Shown here one piece after another: positions 32,686 through 42,184 of a stretch of DNA of 64,000 nt. Below the pieces are notes generated by a model. The model was not told the DNA's origin and ran no database searches. It worked only from the letters and a program-made list of their open reading frames with translations. The DNA comes from RGIG8050 sp045588915. GTDB taxonomy: Bacteria; Bacillota; Clostridia; Christensenellales; UBA1242. Within the stretch, counting starts at the first letter, position 1, and the number at the start of each line of letters is the position of its first letter. The translations under genes were made by a program, and so were the position numbers. Location: contig JAZNFA010000003.1 in NCBI GenBank assembly GCA_045588915.1, forward strand, positions 1 through 64,000, given 5' to 3'.

Positions 32686-33720
32686 ATGGAACAAGACAAT
32701 CTCGAGCTTCTTAACCAAATAGTTGATGTAGTTGCCGATTCAATGGGCGGCATTGACGATTCAAAAAAACAAAAAACGCTTGCTAAATTAAAAAGTATGC
32801 AACCTAGTGATGCCGTAGATAATTTACTAATTTCGTTAAACAAAACTATTGAAAATGGAAAACTTCAAAAAAATGATGTCTTAAATATTGCGAATAATTA
32901 TCTGACAAAAATTTTACCACAACAATATCCCGATACAGAAGCTTTAGTCAATCGTCTTGGCTGGCTAAAGTCTATGAACATGGATAACATGGCAATGCCC
33001 TTATCCCAAAACCATACCATGGTTACAGAGACTTTTGATCAAATCAATATTCTCTTATGCAAAAATTTTGATTACTATCATACGGGTGGTCTTATGGCTT
33101 ACCTGGCGACGGACCGACCTTTGGAACGCTACCACGGTGACTTAGACATTTTCTTTAATGAAAAAGAATTAACAAAACTAAAAGCAGCGATTGACCAAAA
33201 CCCAGACTTTAACTTTATTACCAACCTCGATAATAAAGAAAATAACGGTCACGAATTCAGCATTCAATACAAAAATTCACCCATTAACGTTGGTTTATTT
33301 TTGTTTGACCGTACCAATAATGACGAAATTACCTTAAAAAGCTATTACTACGCTGACAAAAATCCTAACAACGAATTACTAGTTGACGAAAAGATTTTAA
33401 CGCAAACTAATACCGCTTTATCATTTCCTCAAGATAATTATCAAGAACATAACGGTATTCCCTACCGCGTTCAAAGTTTAGAAGCTATCTACTCTTCAAA
33501 ATTAGGCGCGCGCCCTAAAGATATCTACGATACAAGTGTGATTCAAAATGACGTAAACATGGACAAGGTCGCCCAAATTAATCATGAAAACACCCAAACC
33601 AAAAACATTGAAAAAACAGTTGTGAGCAACTCTATTGTAAAAGATTTAAATCAATCCATAAACCCTGAAAGCCAACAACTTACCAGCAATAATTCAGAAA
33701 AAACTTTATCTCGCGTTTAA
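32686..33720 (+). CDS. Nucleotidyltransferase-fold protein
   Basis: 344 residues from the ATG at 32686; an upstream in-frame TTG lies inside the promoter spacer. The helical N-terminal part (about 1-115) is followed by a nucleotidyltransferase-like block: YYHTGGLMAYLATDRPLER with HGDLDIFF (about 125-155), which fits the GG...(D/E)xD pattern of AadD/LnuA-type enzymes. YSSKLGARPKDIYD (about 275-288) is close to the end of such proteins. The C-tail is Gln/Asn rich. It could modify an RNA, protein or antibiotic. The promoter TTGACG (32651), 17 nt, TATATT (32674-32679) ends 6 nt before ATG. Confidence 0.65.
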   Translation: MEQDNLELLNQIVDVVADSMGGIDDSKKQKTLAKLKSMQPSDAVDNLLISLNKTIENGKLQKNDVLNIANNYLTKILPQQYPDTEALVNRLGWLKSMNMDNMAMPLSQNHTMVTETFDQINILLCKNFDYYHTGGLMAYLATDRPLERYHGDLDIFFNEKELTKLKAAIDQNPDFNFITNLDNKENNGHEFSIQYKNSPINVGLFLFDRTNNDEITLKSYYYADKNPNNELLVDEKILTQTNTALSFPQDNYQEHNGIPYRVQSLEAIYSSKLGARPKDIYDTSVIQNDVNMDKVAQINHENTQTKNIEKTVVSNSIVKDLNQSINPESQQLTSNNSEKTLSRV

Positions 33721-33728
33721 TGTATAAA

Positions 33729-33754
33729 AAAACACCGTGCTTATCGGTGTTTTC
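33729..33754. terminator. Terminator between convergent genes
   Basis: ACACCG/CGGTGT stem with loop TGCTTAT, A-run before and T-run after, usable from both sides. Confidence 0.8.
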
Positions 33755-33770
33755 AATAATCATCAACCTA

Positions 33771-34601
33771 TTAAATTTCACGTTCAAGGTCTTGATTTTG
33801 TTTTATGCCTTTAATCAATAATTGCTTTCTTTTTTGGGCAGCTTCTGGATATTTCTGCATATAATTTTCCAAAGTTTCGCCACCTTGAAGATTTTTCTCA
33901 ATGATATGCATTTCTGGAATTACATATTCTTTATGACCTTTTTCAATCAAATCCATACTTACCAATTGTAAACATTTTTCCACGTGTTTTCCTTCTTCAG
34001 ACAATAACCTTGCATAGTCATGAACGCTACCATATTTTTCAACAAGCAAATGAATACTTTCGATATAAGAAGTAAATTCAGTTGGAACACGATGGGTTAA
34101 ATAAGTTTCCCCTGCTTGTGGAATAGCTTTTTCTTTCCAAGGCAATTTGGTAACATTCATTTTTTCAAAACGTACGGCATGCTTGGGTTTATTAGGAATA
34201 ATCCCTGTTTGTTGGAAACTATCCAAAATTCGCAAACCAAACATTTCTTTTACTTCTTTTTCAAAACTTGCTTGCTTTACAGGATCAATTACATTATACA
34301 CATAACCACGATCTAATTTGCTAACTTTAAGCGTGCCATACGGCGTACGAATTCCACATGGACGTCCTTCAATGCTATAAATTTGAATTCCACCATTTTT
34401 AGGGATGCGATAATCTTGACCGTCAAAAACTTTCAAATCAACTACCTGTTTAGTGGTATTTTGAATAATCCCATACTTAATTAAGAGTTTTTCCAATTCA
34501 TACCTTAATCTTGAAATATCAGTCAAATATTCATATTCATTAAAATCTGGTGTCGTACCAGAATAAAATTGATGAAAATTTCTTCGTTTTTGCATATACA
34601 T
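33771..34601 (-). CDS. Hypothetical protein
   Basis: 276 residues from the ATG at 34601, which has AAGGAGAG upstream; the in-frame start at 34634 lies before this site. The protein is soluble with mixed helix and strand, rich in Lys/Glu, with VRFEKMNVTKLPWKEK in the middle. No domain, signal peptide or metal motif was recognised. It converges on the gene at 32686 across a terminator. Confidence 0.7.
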   Translation of the reverse strand: MYMQKRRNFHQFYSGTTPDFNEYEYLTDISRLRYELEKLLIKYGIIQNTTKQVVDLKVFDGQDYRIPKNGGIQIYSIEGRPCGIRTPYGTLKVSKLDRGYVYNVIDPVKQASFEKEVKEMFGLRILDSFQQTGIIPNKPKHAVRFEKMNVTKLPWKEKAIPQAGETYLTHRVPTEFTSYIESIHLLVEKYGSVHDYARLLSEEGKHVEKCLQLVSMDLIEKGHKEYVIPEMHIIEKNLQGGETLENYMQKYPEAAQKRKQLLIKGIKQNQDLEREI

Positions 34602-34667
34602 AAATATCACTCTCCTTAAACTAGTATACAACAATTAAGTTTTAAAATCAATCTTTAACGATTTTTC

Positions 34668-34700
34668 AAAAAAAAGAACTCGAAACTAAAATTCGAGTTC
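34668..34700 (-). terminator. Terminator of eno
   Basis: On the minus strand GAACTCGAA/TTCGAGTTC (9 pairs) with a 7-nt loop, followed by eight T (A-run 34668-34675). Confidence 0.9.
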
Positions 34701-34728
34701 TCTTTTCTTATTTAGTGATTAGACCGAC

Positions 34729-36012
34729 TTAACGAATACCACGTTCGATGTTCATAATACGGTTGTATTTGCAAACACGTTCGCCACGTACAGGTGCACC
34801 TGATTTAATAAATTCTGCATCAGTTGCCACAGCCAAATCAGCAATAATTGTGTCGCTCGTTTCACCACTACGGTGAGAAATCATAACTTTGTAATTATTG
34901 TTCTTTGCTAAAGCAATCGTTTCCAAAGTTTCGGTTAAAGTACCAATTTGGTTTAATTTAATCAAAATTGCGTTACAAGCACCGATGTTGATACCTTTCG
35001 CCAAACGTTCTTTATTCGTAACGAAGAAGTCATCACCAACGATAGTAATTTTATTACCAATGCGTTTGGTCAAAGCAGCATAACCATCCCAGTCATTTTG
35101 GTCTAGTGGGTCTTCGATTGATTTAATGATTGGATATTTTTCGACTAAATTAGCAATGAAATCTACATATTCACCACTTGGCAAATCTTGTTTTTCACCC
35201 TTCATCACATAGTGTCCAGTTTCCTTATCATAGAATTCACTAGCAGCAACGTCCAAAGCAATCACAACATCCTTTACAGGAACATAACCAGCTTTTTCGA
35301 TTGCAGCTTCAATCAATTCAATTGCACCAGCGATTGGGCTTTCAGTATCCAAACGTGGAGCAAAACCACCTTCATCACCAACAGCAGTTACCAAACCTTT
35401 GCTTGCTAAAATGCTTTTCAAAGCAGCTGTAATTTCAGCAGCCATACGCACTTTATCAGCAAAAGTTTTACCACTAATTGGTTGAATCATAAATTCTTGG
35501 CAGTCAATACCACTATCAGCGTGTGCACCACCATTGATAATATTGAAACTTGGTACAGTGTTAACAACTGGAGCTTTACCTTCTGGCAATGCTTCACGTT
35601 TACCGTCAACTTGTTCAAAAAGTTCTGCAATATATTCATAGGCTTCTTGACCTTTGTCAGCAGCTGCTGCATAAGCACAAGCACAAGAAACACCTAAAAT
35701 TGCATTAGCACCTAATTTACCTTTGTTGTTTGTTCCGTCAAGATGACACAATTCACGGTCAATCTTAATTTGTTCACTAACATCTTTACCAACAAATTCT
35801 GGAGCAATCACCTTGTTAACATTTTCAACAGCCTTCAAAACACCTTTTCCATTAAAGCGTTTTTTGTCGCCATCACGTAATTCAACCGCTTCCCATTCGC
35901 CAGTCGAAGCACCACTTGGTACACTCGCTTGGTGACCATTAACCCAAACAGTAACTGTTGGATTACCACGACTGTCTAAAATTTCACTGGCAACGATTTT
36001 TTCAATTTTCAT
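34729..36012 (-). CDS. eno: Enolase
   Basis: Glycolytic enzyme that converts 2-phosphoglycerate to phosphoenolpyruvate; the 427 residues are standard. The N-terminus IEKIVASEILDSRGNPTVTV, the loop GASTGEWEAVELRD, the metal-binding Asp/Glu in ALDVAASEFY and SIEDPLDQNDWDG, and the signature MISHRSGETSDT are all present. Promoter TTGTCG (36069-36074), 17 nt, TATAAT (36046-36051). AAGGAG sits 13-15 nt before the ATG, which is farther than usual, and a six-codon frame overlaps the start. Confidence 0.98.
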   Translation of the reverse strand: MKIEKIVASEILDSRGNPTVTVWVNGHQASVPSGASTGEWEAVELRDGDKKRFNGKGVLKAVENVNKVIAPEFVGKDVSEQIKIDRELCHLDGTNNKGKLGANAILGVSCACAYAAAADKGQEAYEYIAELFEQVDGKREALPEGKAPVVNTVPSFNIINGGAHADSGIDCQEFMIQPISGKTFADKVRMAAEITAALKSILASKGLVTAVGDEGGFAPRLDTESPIAGAIELIEAAIEKAGYVPVKDVVIALDVAASEFYDKETGHYVMKGEKQDLPSGEYVDFIANLVEKYPIIKSIEDPLDQNDWDGYAALTKRIGNKITIVGDDFFVTNKERLAKGINIGACNAILIKLNQIGTLTETLETIALAKNNNYKVMISHRSGETSDTIIADLAVATDAEFIKSGAPVRGERVCKYNRIMNIERGIR

Positions 36013-36098
36013 TTTTTATCATTATCTCCTTTTTACCTAACAAATATTATATATGATAAAAAAAGAATCGACAATTGAATTCTGTCACTTCCAATAAC

Positions 36099-36764
36099 TT
36101 AGGCTTGACGATTGCTGTCATACAACTCAACAGCACTGGCTTCTTGTGTGTGAATTAACTGAATTTTTTCTAATAAATCTTCATAGCTTGGTAAGTTCTT
36201 AATATCGTCCAAACCAAAACGTTTTAAGAAATTATCCGTCGTACCATATAACAAGGGACGTCCCAAAACTTCCTTACGTCCAACGATTTCAATTAAGTTA
36301 CTTTGCGTTAAAATTTGAATTGCATAATCACTACCAACACCACGAATTTGGTCAATTTCCAACCGAGTTACCGGCTGTTTGTAAGCCACAACAGCCAAAG
36401 TTTCCAAAGCCGCCTTGGTCAAATTACGTTCACGTAATGGATTTAAGACTAAACCAACTTCATTTTCATAAGTTGGATTGGTACATAGTTGATAATTATT
36501 ACGATACTTAATTAAATGAATACCACTGTCACCACTAAACTGCCCACGGACAAATTCTAACGCAGTTTCAGCTTCTTTTTTAGACACACCTAACTTTTGG
36601 CAAAAAATCTCAACAGGTAAACCATCACCGCAGGCAAACAAAATTGCCGTCATTTGATGAGCCAATTCCTGAACACGATTACTTGGAGCACTAGCTGTCG
36701 ATTTTTTTGAAACTGATTTAGATACCGAATTCTGTGTCGGCAAAGTCAATACTTCCATCGCCAA
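36099..36764 (-). CDS. scpB: Segregation and condensation protein B
   Basis: Winged-helix partner of SMC and ScpA in chromosome compaction. The 221 residues hold two winged-helix domains: AILFACGDGLPVEIF near the start and TKAALETLAVVAYKQPVTRLEIDQIRGV (about 113-140), the ScpB signature. The start is either TTG at 36764, 6 nt after AGGAGG, or ATG at 36758. Both overlap the end of scpA by about 40-47 nt, so the two are co-translated. This is the last gene of the M50-scpA-scpB run. Confidence 0.95.
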   Translation of the reverse strand: MAMEVLTLPTQNSVSKSVSKKSTASAPSNRVQELAHQMTAILFACGDGLPVEIFCQKLGVSKKEAETALEFVRGQFSGDSGIHLIKYRNNYQLCTNPTYENEVGLVLNPLRERNLTKAALETLAVVAYKQPVTRLEIDQIRGVGSDYAIQILTQSNLIEIVGRKEVLGRPLLYGTTDNFLKRFGLDDIKNLPSYEDLLEKIQLIHTQEASAVELYDSNRQA

Positions 36765-37497
36765 AAGCCCCTCCTTTTATAATTTCAATATCACCGAAAG
36801 CCTGGTCTTGTCGGCAAGCCACCAACTGACGTTTTAACAATTCCAAAACAGCCAAGAACGTATTGATAACTTCGCTACGAGTAATGTCATCATCAAAAAG
36901 TTGACTAAAACGTAACTGGTCAATCTTTTTCAAACGACCCACTACATCTTTAATTTTATCGGCTACAGTAAATCTGTCAAGTTTTATTGTGGTCTTTTCA
37001 ACTTTAGTCGACTTTTCACCGACACGAGCCAAAATAGCCGTAAATGCATTTGTAAGGTCATCAAAGGTAACCCCTTCCAATTTCCAACTAGTATTTACTT
37101 TCATCACAGCCGGTGCACGGTAATAACGACCAACATCATCCATCGTTTTTAATTGTTCACTAGCATCCTTAAACAAAGCATATTCAGCCAAACGTTGACG
37201 TAGCTGTTCTTCTTCATCAATCTCTTCGGGTTTTTCTTCTTCTGGTTTTGGTAAAATTTGTTTACTTTTAATTTCAACCAAAATTGCACCCACTTCAATA
37301 AACTCACTTGCCAAGTCTAAATCCAAGGTCGGCAATTCAGTTAAATATTTCATATACTGCGCTGTCATCTCGCCCAGTCGCACAGTTTTAATATCTAGTT
37401 TGTGTTCACGTACTAACTGCAACAATAAATCAATCGGTCCATCAAAATCTGCAAGATGAACTTTCACATCTTCGTTAGCACGTTGAATTAACCCCAT
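36718..37497 (-). CDS. scpA: Segregation and condensation protein A
   Basis: Kleisin that bridges the SMC heads. 259 residues. The N-terminus has VHLADFDGPIDLLLQLVREHKLDI, the ScpA signature, followed by the acidic EEEKPEEIDEEEQL stretch and the C-terminal winged-helix FLAVLELLKRQLVAC. It starts 12 nt after the M50 protease gene and overlaps scpB. Its partner smc lies 25 kb away in the same window. Confidence 0.96.
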   Translation of the reverse strand: MGLIQRANEDVKVHLADFDGPIDLLLQLVREHKLDIKTVRLGEMTAQYMKYLTELPTLDLDLASEFIEVGAILVEIKSKQILPKPEEEKPEEIDEEEQLRQRLAEYALFKDASEQLKTMDDVGRYYRAPAVMKVNTSWKLEGVTFDDLTNAFTAILARVGEKSTKVEKTTIKLDRFTVADKIKDVVGRLKKIDQLRFSQLFDDDITRSEVINTFLAVLELLKRQLVACRQDQAFGDIEIIKGGAFGDGSIDFADTEFGI

Positions 37498-37509
37498 CTA
37501 AAATCTAGA

Positions 37510-38139
37510 TTAAAGAAACAAATCCCAAAAGTCAAGGAATAAACTGCATAACCAATTTTGCATTATACCTAGAACATCCGTAAAATAAATAATTACTAAC
37601 AAAATAATTAATGTTACCAAACGATTTTGACGCATAAAACGCACGTAACTACTATTTGGAAATAAAGTTTCTATCAAATTAAAACCATCTAATGGCGCTA
37701 TTGGTAACAAATTAAATGTTGCTAAAACGATATTAAACAACATCATATAAACAAACAAGTATTCCCAAATCGTCCCAATCGTTAAAACATAAAACAAAGA
37801 AGCAATAAATGCTAACAATAAATTCACACTAATACCTGCTAACGAAACCAGAATACATCCACTTTTTCGATTTTTAAAGTTATTAGGATTGATTGGTACT
37901 GGCATCGCCCACCCAAAACCAAACAACAAGAAGCATACCGTACCCATTCCATCTAAATGCCTTGCCGGATTTAAAGACAAACGCCCAGCAAATTTAGCCG
38001 ACGGGTCCCCACACCAGTAAGCAACCAAGCCGTGTGCGACTTCGTGCAAAATCAAAGCTGACAAAACAGCAAAGATATAAAAGCCTAATAAAGCTAACGT
38101 TTCGTAAAAATTACCACCAGATTGAATCAATCCTAACAT
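37510..38139 (-). CDS. Site-2-protease-like M50 metallopeptidase
   Basis: 209 residues with about five hydrophobic segments. The zinc-binding motif HEVAHGL (about 32-38) sits in the first membrane segments and NLLPIAPLDGFNL (about 145-157) supplies the third ligand Asp, the YwhC/rhomboid-free M50 small form. It cuts substrates within the membrane; substrates are unknown. GGCGAGG precedes the ATG. The gene is located just ahead of scpA, as in many Bacillota. Confidence 0.92.
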   Translation of the reverse strand: MLGLIQSGGNFYETLALLGFYIFAVLSALILHEVAHGLVAYWCGDPSAKFAGRLSLNPARHLDGMGTVCFLLFGFGWAMPVPINPNNFKNRKSGCILVSLAGISVNLLLAFIASLFYVLTIGTIWEYLFVYMMLFNIVLATFNLLPIAPLDGFNLIETLFPNSSYVRFMRQNRLVTLIILLVIIYFTDVLGIMQNWLCSLFLDFWDLFL

Positions 38140-38153
38140 TTGTTACCTCGCCA

Positions 38154-40559
38154 TTATGCTGCACTACCCAAGAGTGTTTGAATGTAATCACTATCTTTAA
38201 TTGCACCAAGCAAATTCTCAATCGCCGCTTTGAAATCATCTTCTGGAATTTCTTCGGTGTATTCGTCATTAAAATAGTTCCTCAAAGTTTGAATACTATC
38301 AGTAACTGCTTCATCGACATCACCATTTTCGTCAGCAAAAATTTCGTTAACTTTTGCATCATCAACTTGATCCAAGACCGAACTCATTGTGTCTTTAACA
38401 GTGTCGCCAATTTCTGGCAAGTTAATAACAGTATCAACGATATCACATACAGTATCAGCATCCAACTCACTTTCAACAGCATCCAAAACTTTCGCCAATT
38501 CGTCGGTTGTCAAAGGTTCATCTGTGCCATTTTGTAAGTTTTCTACCAAACTACTAATTGTTTTATTGTTCATTAAGTTTGCTGCACGAACCAAACTGTG
38601 GAAGGTATCTTTCAATTCAACACGTTCAGCATTTAACAAATCAATTAACATCGTTAAAAGTTCATTTTCTTCACTATTCATATCGGTCAAACGATTTTGC
38701 AAGAAATTATTCACTGGTTCAAAACTATGTAAAACGTCATAAACCACATCTAAAATTTTATCTACTTTTTGGAATTTTACCTCATCGTACGCTTGACCGT
38801 TAAATTCATCGAGGTGAGCATTATAGTATTCTTCCGTAATTGTTAAATTTGTGACTAAGTCTGTCATTGCCGATAAACTCATTTCACCGTTCGTCAAATT
38901 TTTAATGTCGTCAATTAAGGTTGTATTATCGTGTACCACATCAGCTAAATCCAACAATAAGTTTCCTAATTTTTCCCAATTACCTTCAACCGAATTATGG
39001 TTAAACGCATTTTCACCCAAGAACAATTTCGCTAAATCAGCCACCAAGCCCATCATATCAACATCACCTTGGTCTAATAAATTATTATAAACAATGATAT
39101 TTTCGACATCGTTTAACCCCAACATTTTGATTAAAGCAAAATCTTTTAAATCATCGCCTAAGACAGTCATCACGGCCGTATTCGTTGCATAGTTATCATA
39201 TTTCTTCGCTAAACGAGCTGTCAATAATTCTAAAACTTCTTGCCATTGATTAAAATCAGTTTGGTTTATTGCTTGCATAAAAGTCATCGTCGTGCCATCA
39301 GTTTTAATTTGGCAAGTATTCATTGCTTCAACAATATCAATCAATTTTAAAACATCGTGACGCACTAAATCTAGTTTTTGGTCAGCCACATAATTTATTA
39401 ACGCACGTACACCCTTCGCAAATTCAGCATAGTTATTTGCCCCAACCTCAACTTCACGTTTTGTTGCAGCTTGTTGAATTAACGAACCATAAATGCTATC
39501 AACGTAAATGTCCGTACCTTCCAACAAAGTCGTACTTTCTTCTTCAAATGGCGTGTTCAAAATTTTATCTAAATCACCTAAAACCCAATCAGCCAAACGT
39601 AAAATTTGCATATCAAAAGTCTTATTTACCACACGACGTAATAATTGATAATCTTGTGTCGTCAACTGTGTCAAATCACGAGTTTTCATAATATCTTCAA
39701 CTAATGGCACTAAGGTTTTTGAATCAATGTAAAGTTCCCACGCCGAATTGATATCGTGTACTAAATTGATGGAAGTTCCTTCTTGAATCCGTACGGTTAA
39801 TTGAAACTCAAAAGCCTTATCACTCAAAAATTGTAAACCACAGTATTTCATTACGTTATGATAGACAGTTAATGAGCCATCAATTTTGTTCATAATTTTT
39901 TCTAATTCAACTTCGTCGCCGCTTTCGTCATTAGCAACTTCGGCTACTTGTAAAGTGTTAACACTGTTTTCATTTTGGTATTGCACGGCAGTATGAACAA
40001 CCCCCAACAAACCGTTCACCGGTAACATAAAAAATAAAAACAATGCAACCCCTTGCAACGCACCAACCAGCATTCCACCAAGCGCATTTTTTGGATATTT
40101 ATTACCATTACGGTCACGTACCGGCGCCCAAATATTTGCTAAAATCGTGTAAATAATCCATGAGATAAATTTCATCACCATATACAAGATGGTAAACAAA
40201 ATAATGTTGACAACAGCTAAGACCAACCCCAAAGCAAACTCGCCAATGTAAGACCCAAATGGCGCAACGTAACTGCCAAAATTATCTTTCAAAAAGACAA
40301 CTAATTGGTCGCTCACAAAATGTACCCATTCGTTTGGCGTACGTCCCACAATTTTCACATCAATTGCCAAAAATGCGTTGATGATAACCGGTGTTAAAAA
40401 GAACACAGCCAACAATAAACCGACAAACGTTACCAAACGCAAAGTACTACGTTTAAAACCACGTGACGCTCCTGTTAGCATCCCGAACCCAATAAACACA
40501 GCCAATACCCCCAGCAACGCCACCGAAGCATACTGCAAAACATAATCCCAAATATTCAT
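38154..40559 (-). CDS. Large CvpA-like membrane protein
   Basis: 801 residues. The first 210 hold about five membrane segments, with the CvpA-type patterns GASRGFKRSTLRLVTFVGLLLA (about 30-51) and ALGGMLVGALQGVALF (about 165-180). The rest is a very long, acidic, helical soluble domain of about 590 residues with repeating Leu/Ile-Asp-Asp segments and no recognised fold. CvpA proteins are usually about 160-200 residues, so the C-terminal extension is the unusual part. The promoter TTGCAA, 18 nt, TATAAT (40567-40572) is 7 nt from ATG. Confidence 0.6.
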   Translation of the reverse strand: MNIWDYVLQYASVALLGVLAVFIGFGMLTGASRGFKRSTLRLVTFVGLLLAVFFLTPVIINAFLAIDVKIVGRTPNEWVHFVSDQLVVFLKDNFGSYVAPFGSYIGEFALGLVLAVVNIILFTILYMVMKFISWIIYTILANIWAPVRDRNGNKYPKNALGGMLVGALQGVALFLFFMLPVNGLLGVVHTAVQYQNENSVNTLQVAEVANDESGDEVELEKIMNKIDGSLTVYHNVMKYCGLQFLSDKAFEFQLTVRIQEGTSINLVHDINSAWELYIDSKTLVPLVEDIMKTRDLTQLTTQDYQLLRRVVNKTFDMQILRLADWVLGDLDKILNTPFEEESTTLLEGTDIYVDSIYGSLIQQAATKREVEVGANNYAEFAKGVRALINYVADQKLDLVRHDVLKLIDIVEAMNTCQIKTDGTTMTFMQAINQTDFNQWQEVLELLTARLAKKYDNYATNTAVMTVLGDDLKDFALIKMLGLNDVENIIVYNNLLDQGDVDMMGLVADLAKLFLGENAFNHNSVEGNWEKLGNLLLDLADVVHDNTTLIDDIKNLTNGEMSLSAMTDLVTNLTITEEYYNAHLDEFNGQAYDEVKFQKVDKILDVVYDVLHSFEPVNNFLQNRLTDMNSEENELLTMLIDLLNAERVELKDTFHSLVRAANLMNNKTISSLVENLQNGTDEPLTTDELAKVLDAVESELDADTVCDIVDTVINLPEIGDTVKDTMSSVLDQVDDAKVNEIFADENGDVDEAVTDSIQTLRNYFNDEYTEEIPEDDFKAAIENLLGAIKDSDYIQTLLGSAA

Positions 40560-40661
40560 TACAATTATTATACACTGTTCTACACTGTTTTTGCAATAAA
40601 ATAACTAATTCACATCGCGCACATTATGTTACATTTTGTCAGGATTTAAAACATACTGTGT

Positions 40662-41117
40662 TTAACGACGGCCGGCTAAAGTGCGTTGTGCTTCCCGTTG
40701 CAAATCACGTTCTTTCAAAGTTTGCTTTTTATCAACGACGTTTTTACCTGTCGCAATCGCAATCGCAATTTTCAAGAAACCTTTATTCGTCCAATAAATT
40801 TTTAATGGCACACAGGTATTCCCTTTCACATTACAAGCTTTCGCAATCTTGGCAATTTCAGCACCGTGTAATAACAACTGACGATTACGACGTGTATCTT
40901 GCTCGGCCACCACCCCATTTTGATAAGGTGCAAAGTAAGCGTTTTTCAACCAAATTTTTCCTGTCGCTAACTCTAACTGAATAAAACTTTCGGTAATTGT
41001 TACGTGGCCAGCACGTGCCGATTTAACTTCCCAGCCTTGCAAAGATAATCCAGCTTCAAACGTATCGTGCAAAAAATAATTAAACCGTGCTTGACGATTT
41101 TCAGCAACTATTTTCAT
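40662..41117 (-). CDS. smpB: SsrA-binding protein SmpB
   Basis: Partner of tmRNA in rescuing stalled ribosomes. 151 residues with the beta-barrel core (NRQARFNYFLHDTFEAGLSLQGWEVKSAR) and a conserved GNTCVPLKIYWTNKGFLK block, followed by the basic C-terminal tail that enters the mRNA channel. It overlaps the end of trpS by 4 nt (ATGA), so the two are coupled. The tmRNA gene itself is not in the window. Confidence 0.97.
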   Translation of the reverse strand: MKIVAENRQARFNYFLHDTFEAGLSLQGWEVKSARAGHVTITESFIQLELATGKIWLKNAYFAPYQNGVVAEQDTRRNRQLLLHGAEIAKIAKACNVKGNTCVPLKIYWTNKGFLKIAIAIATGKNVVDKKQTLKERDLQREAQRTLAGRR

Positions 41118-42130
41118 AATTGATAAATTCCCATCGCCTGCTTGACACGTGCTAACGTTGCATCTGTTACTTCACGTGCACGTTGAGTTCCAGCACGTAA
41201 GAAACCACGCACTTCATCCATTCTTTGTGCGTAATAAGCACGACGTTCACGCATCGGCGCTAACAAATTATTCAAGCACTCAAACAACAACTTCTTTAAT
41301 ACCATATCACCCAAACCACCCTGTCGGTATTGCGCTTTCAATTCTTCCAAATGGCGTTTATCGTCATAGAAAGCGTCCAGATACATAAAGACAACGTTTC
41401 CTTCCACTTTTCCAGGGTCACTAACTTTGATGTGTTGTGGGTCAGTATACATTTGGTAAACCTTACGTTGCAGTTCTTCGGCGCTGTCCTTAATGTAGAT
41501 ACAATTACCCAAACTTTTACTCATTTTACCAGCACCATCAATCCCGACCAAACGCCCACGCGCCTTTTCTGGAATCAATGGTTCAGGCAAAATTAAAGTC
41601 TCACCATACAAGCGATTAAACGTTGCGACAATTTCACGTGTCTGTTCTAACATTGGTGCTTGGTCTGCCCCAACCGGCACAACCGAAGCCCCAAATGCTG
41701 TAATATCAGCAGCTTGTGAGATTGGATAGTTCACAAAACCAACCGGTACTTCACGACGATAACCTTTTGTCTTAATTTCATTTTTCACAGTTGGGTTACG
41801 TTCCAAACGAGATTGTGTTACTAAATTCATATAAAACATCGGTAACTCGTACAAAGCTGGTAAGGCACTTTGCAACACAAAATGAATTTTGTTTGGGTCT
41901 AAACCAACTGCCAAATAATCCAGCATCAACTCCTCGACCGAAGAAGTTACCTTATCAACTTGTTGTGCGTGATCCGTCAAAGCTTGCAAATCTGCAATCA
42001 TTACAAACATTTCAAATTCGCCCGTTGCCTGTAAACGCACACGGTTCGCTAAACTACCAGCATAATGGCCAATATGCAAATTACCACTCGGACGATCAGC
42101 TGTTAAAATAACTTTCTTTTCCATCTTCAT
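41114..42130 (-). CDS. trpS: Tryptophanyl-tRNA synthetase
   Basis: Charges tRNA-Trp. The class I HIGH motif (GNLHIGHYAGS, about 13-23) and KMSKS (GAGKMSKSLGN, about 202-212) are present; 338 residues is usual. The start is ATG 42130. TTACAA (42160-42165), 17 nt, TACAAT (42137-42142) ends 6 nt before it. An in-frame codon at 42154 lies upstream of the -10 and is rejected. No T-box leader is present, unlike many Bacillota trpS genes. Confidence 0.96.
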   Translation of the reverse strand: MKMEKKVILTADRPSGNLHIGHYAGSLANRVRLQATGEFEMFVMIADLQALTDHAQQVDKVTSSVEELMLDYLAVGLDPNKIHFVLQSALPALYELPMFYMNLVTQSRLERNPTVKNEIKTKGYRREVPVGFVNYPISQAADITAFGASVVPVGADQAPMLEQTREIVATFNRLYGETLILPEPLIPEKARGRLVGIDGAGKMSKSLGNCIYIKDSAEELQRKVYQMYTDPQHIKVSDPGKVEGNVVFMYLDAFYDDKRHLEELKAQYRQGGLGDMVLKKLLFECLNNLLAPMRERRAYYAQRMDEVRGFLRAGTQRAREVTDATLARVKQAMGIYQL

Positions 42131-42184
42131 TTTATCATTGTAACACAACCACATTGCACTTGTAAAAAAATTTCACTTAAATTA

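Noticed and set aside
36012..36040. A six-codon frame overlapping the enolase start as a regulatory peptide
   Set aside because: It is very short and arises from the AT-rich leader; the Shine-Dalgarno spacing to enolase is long but tolerable.
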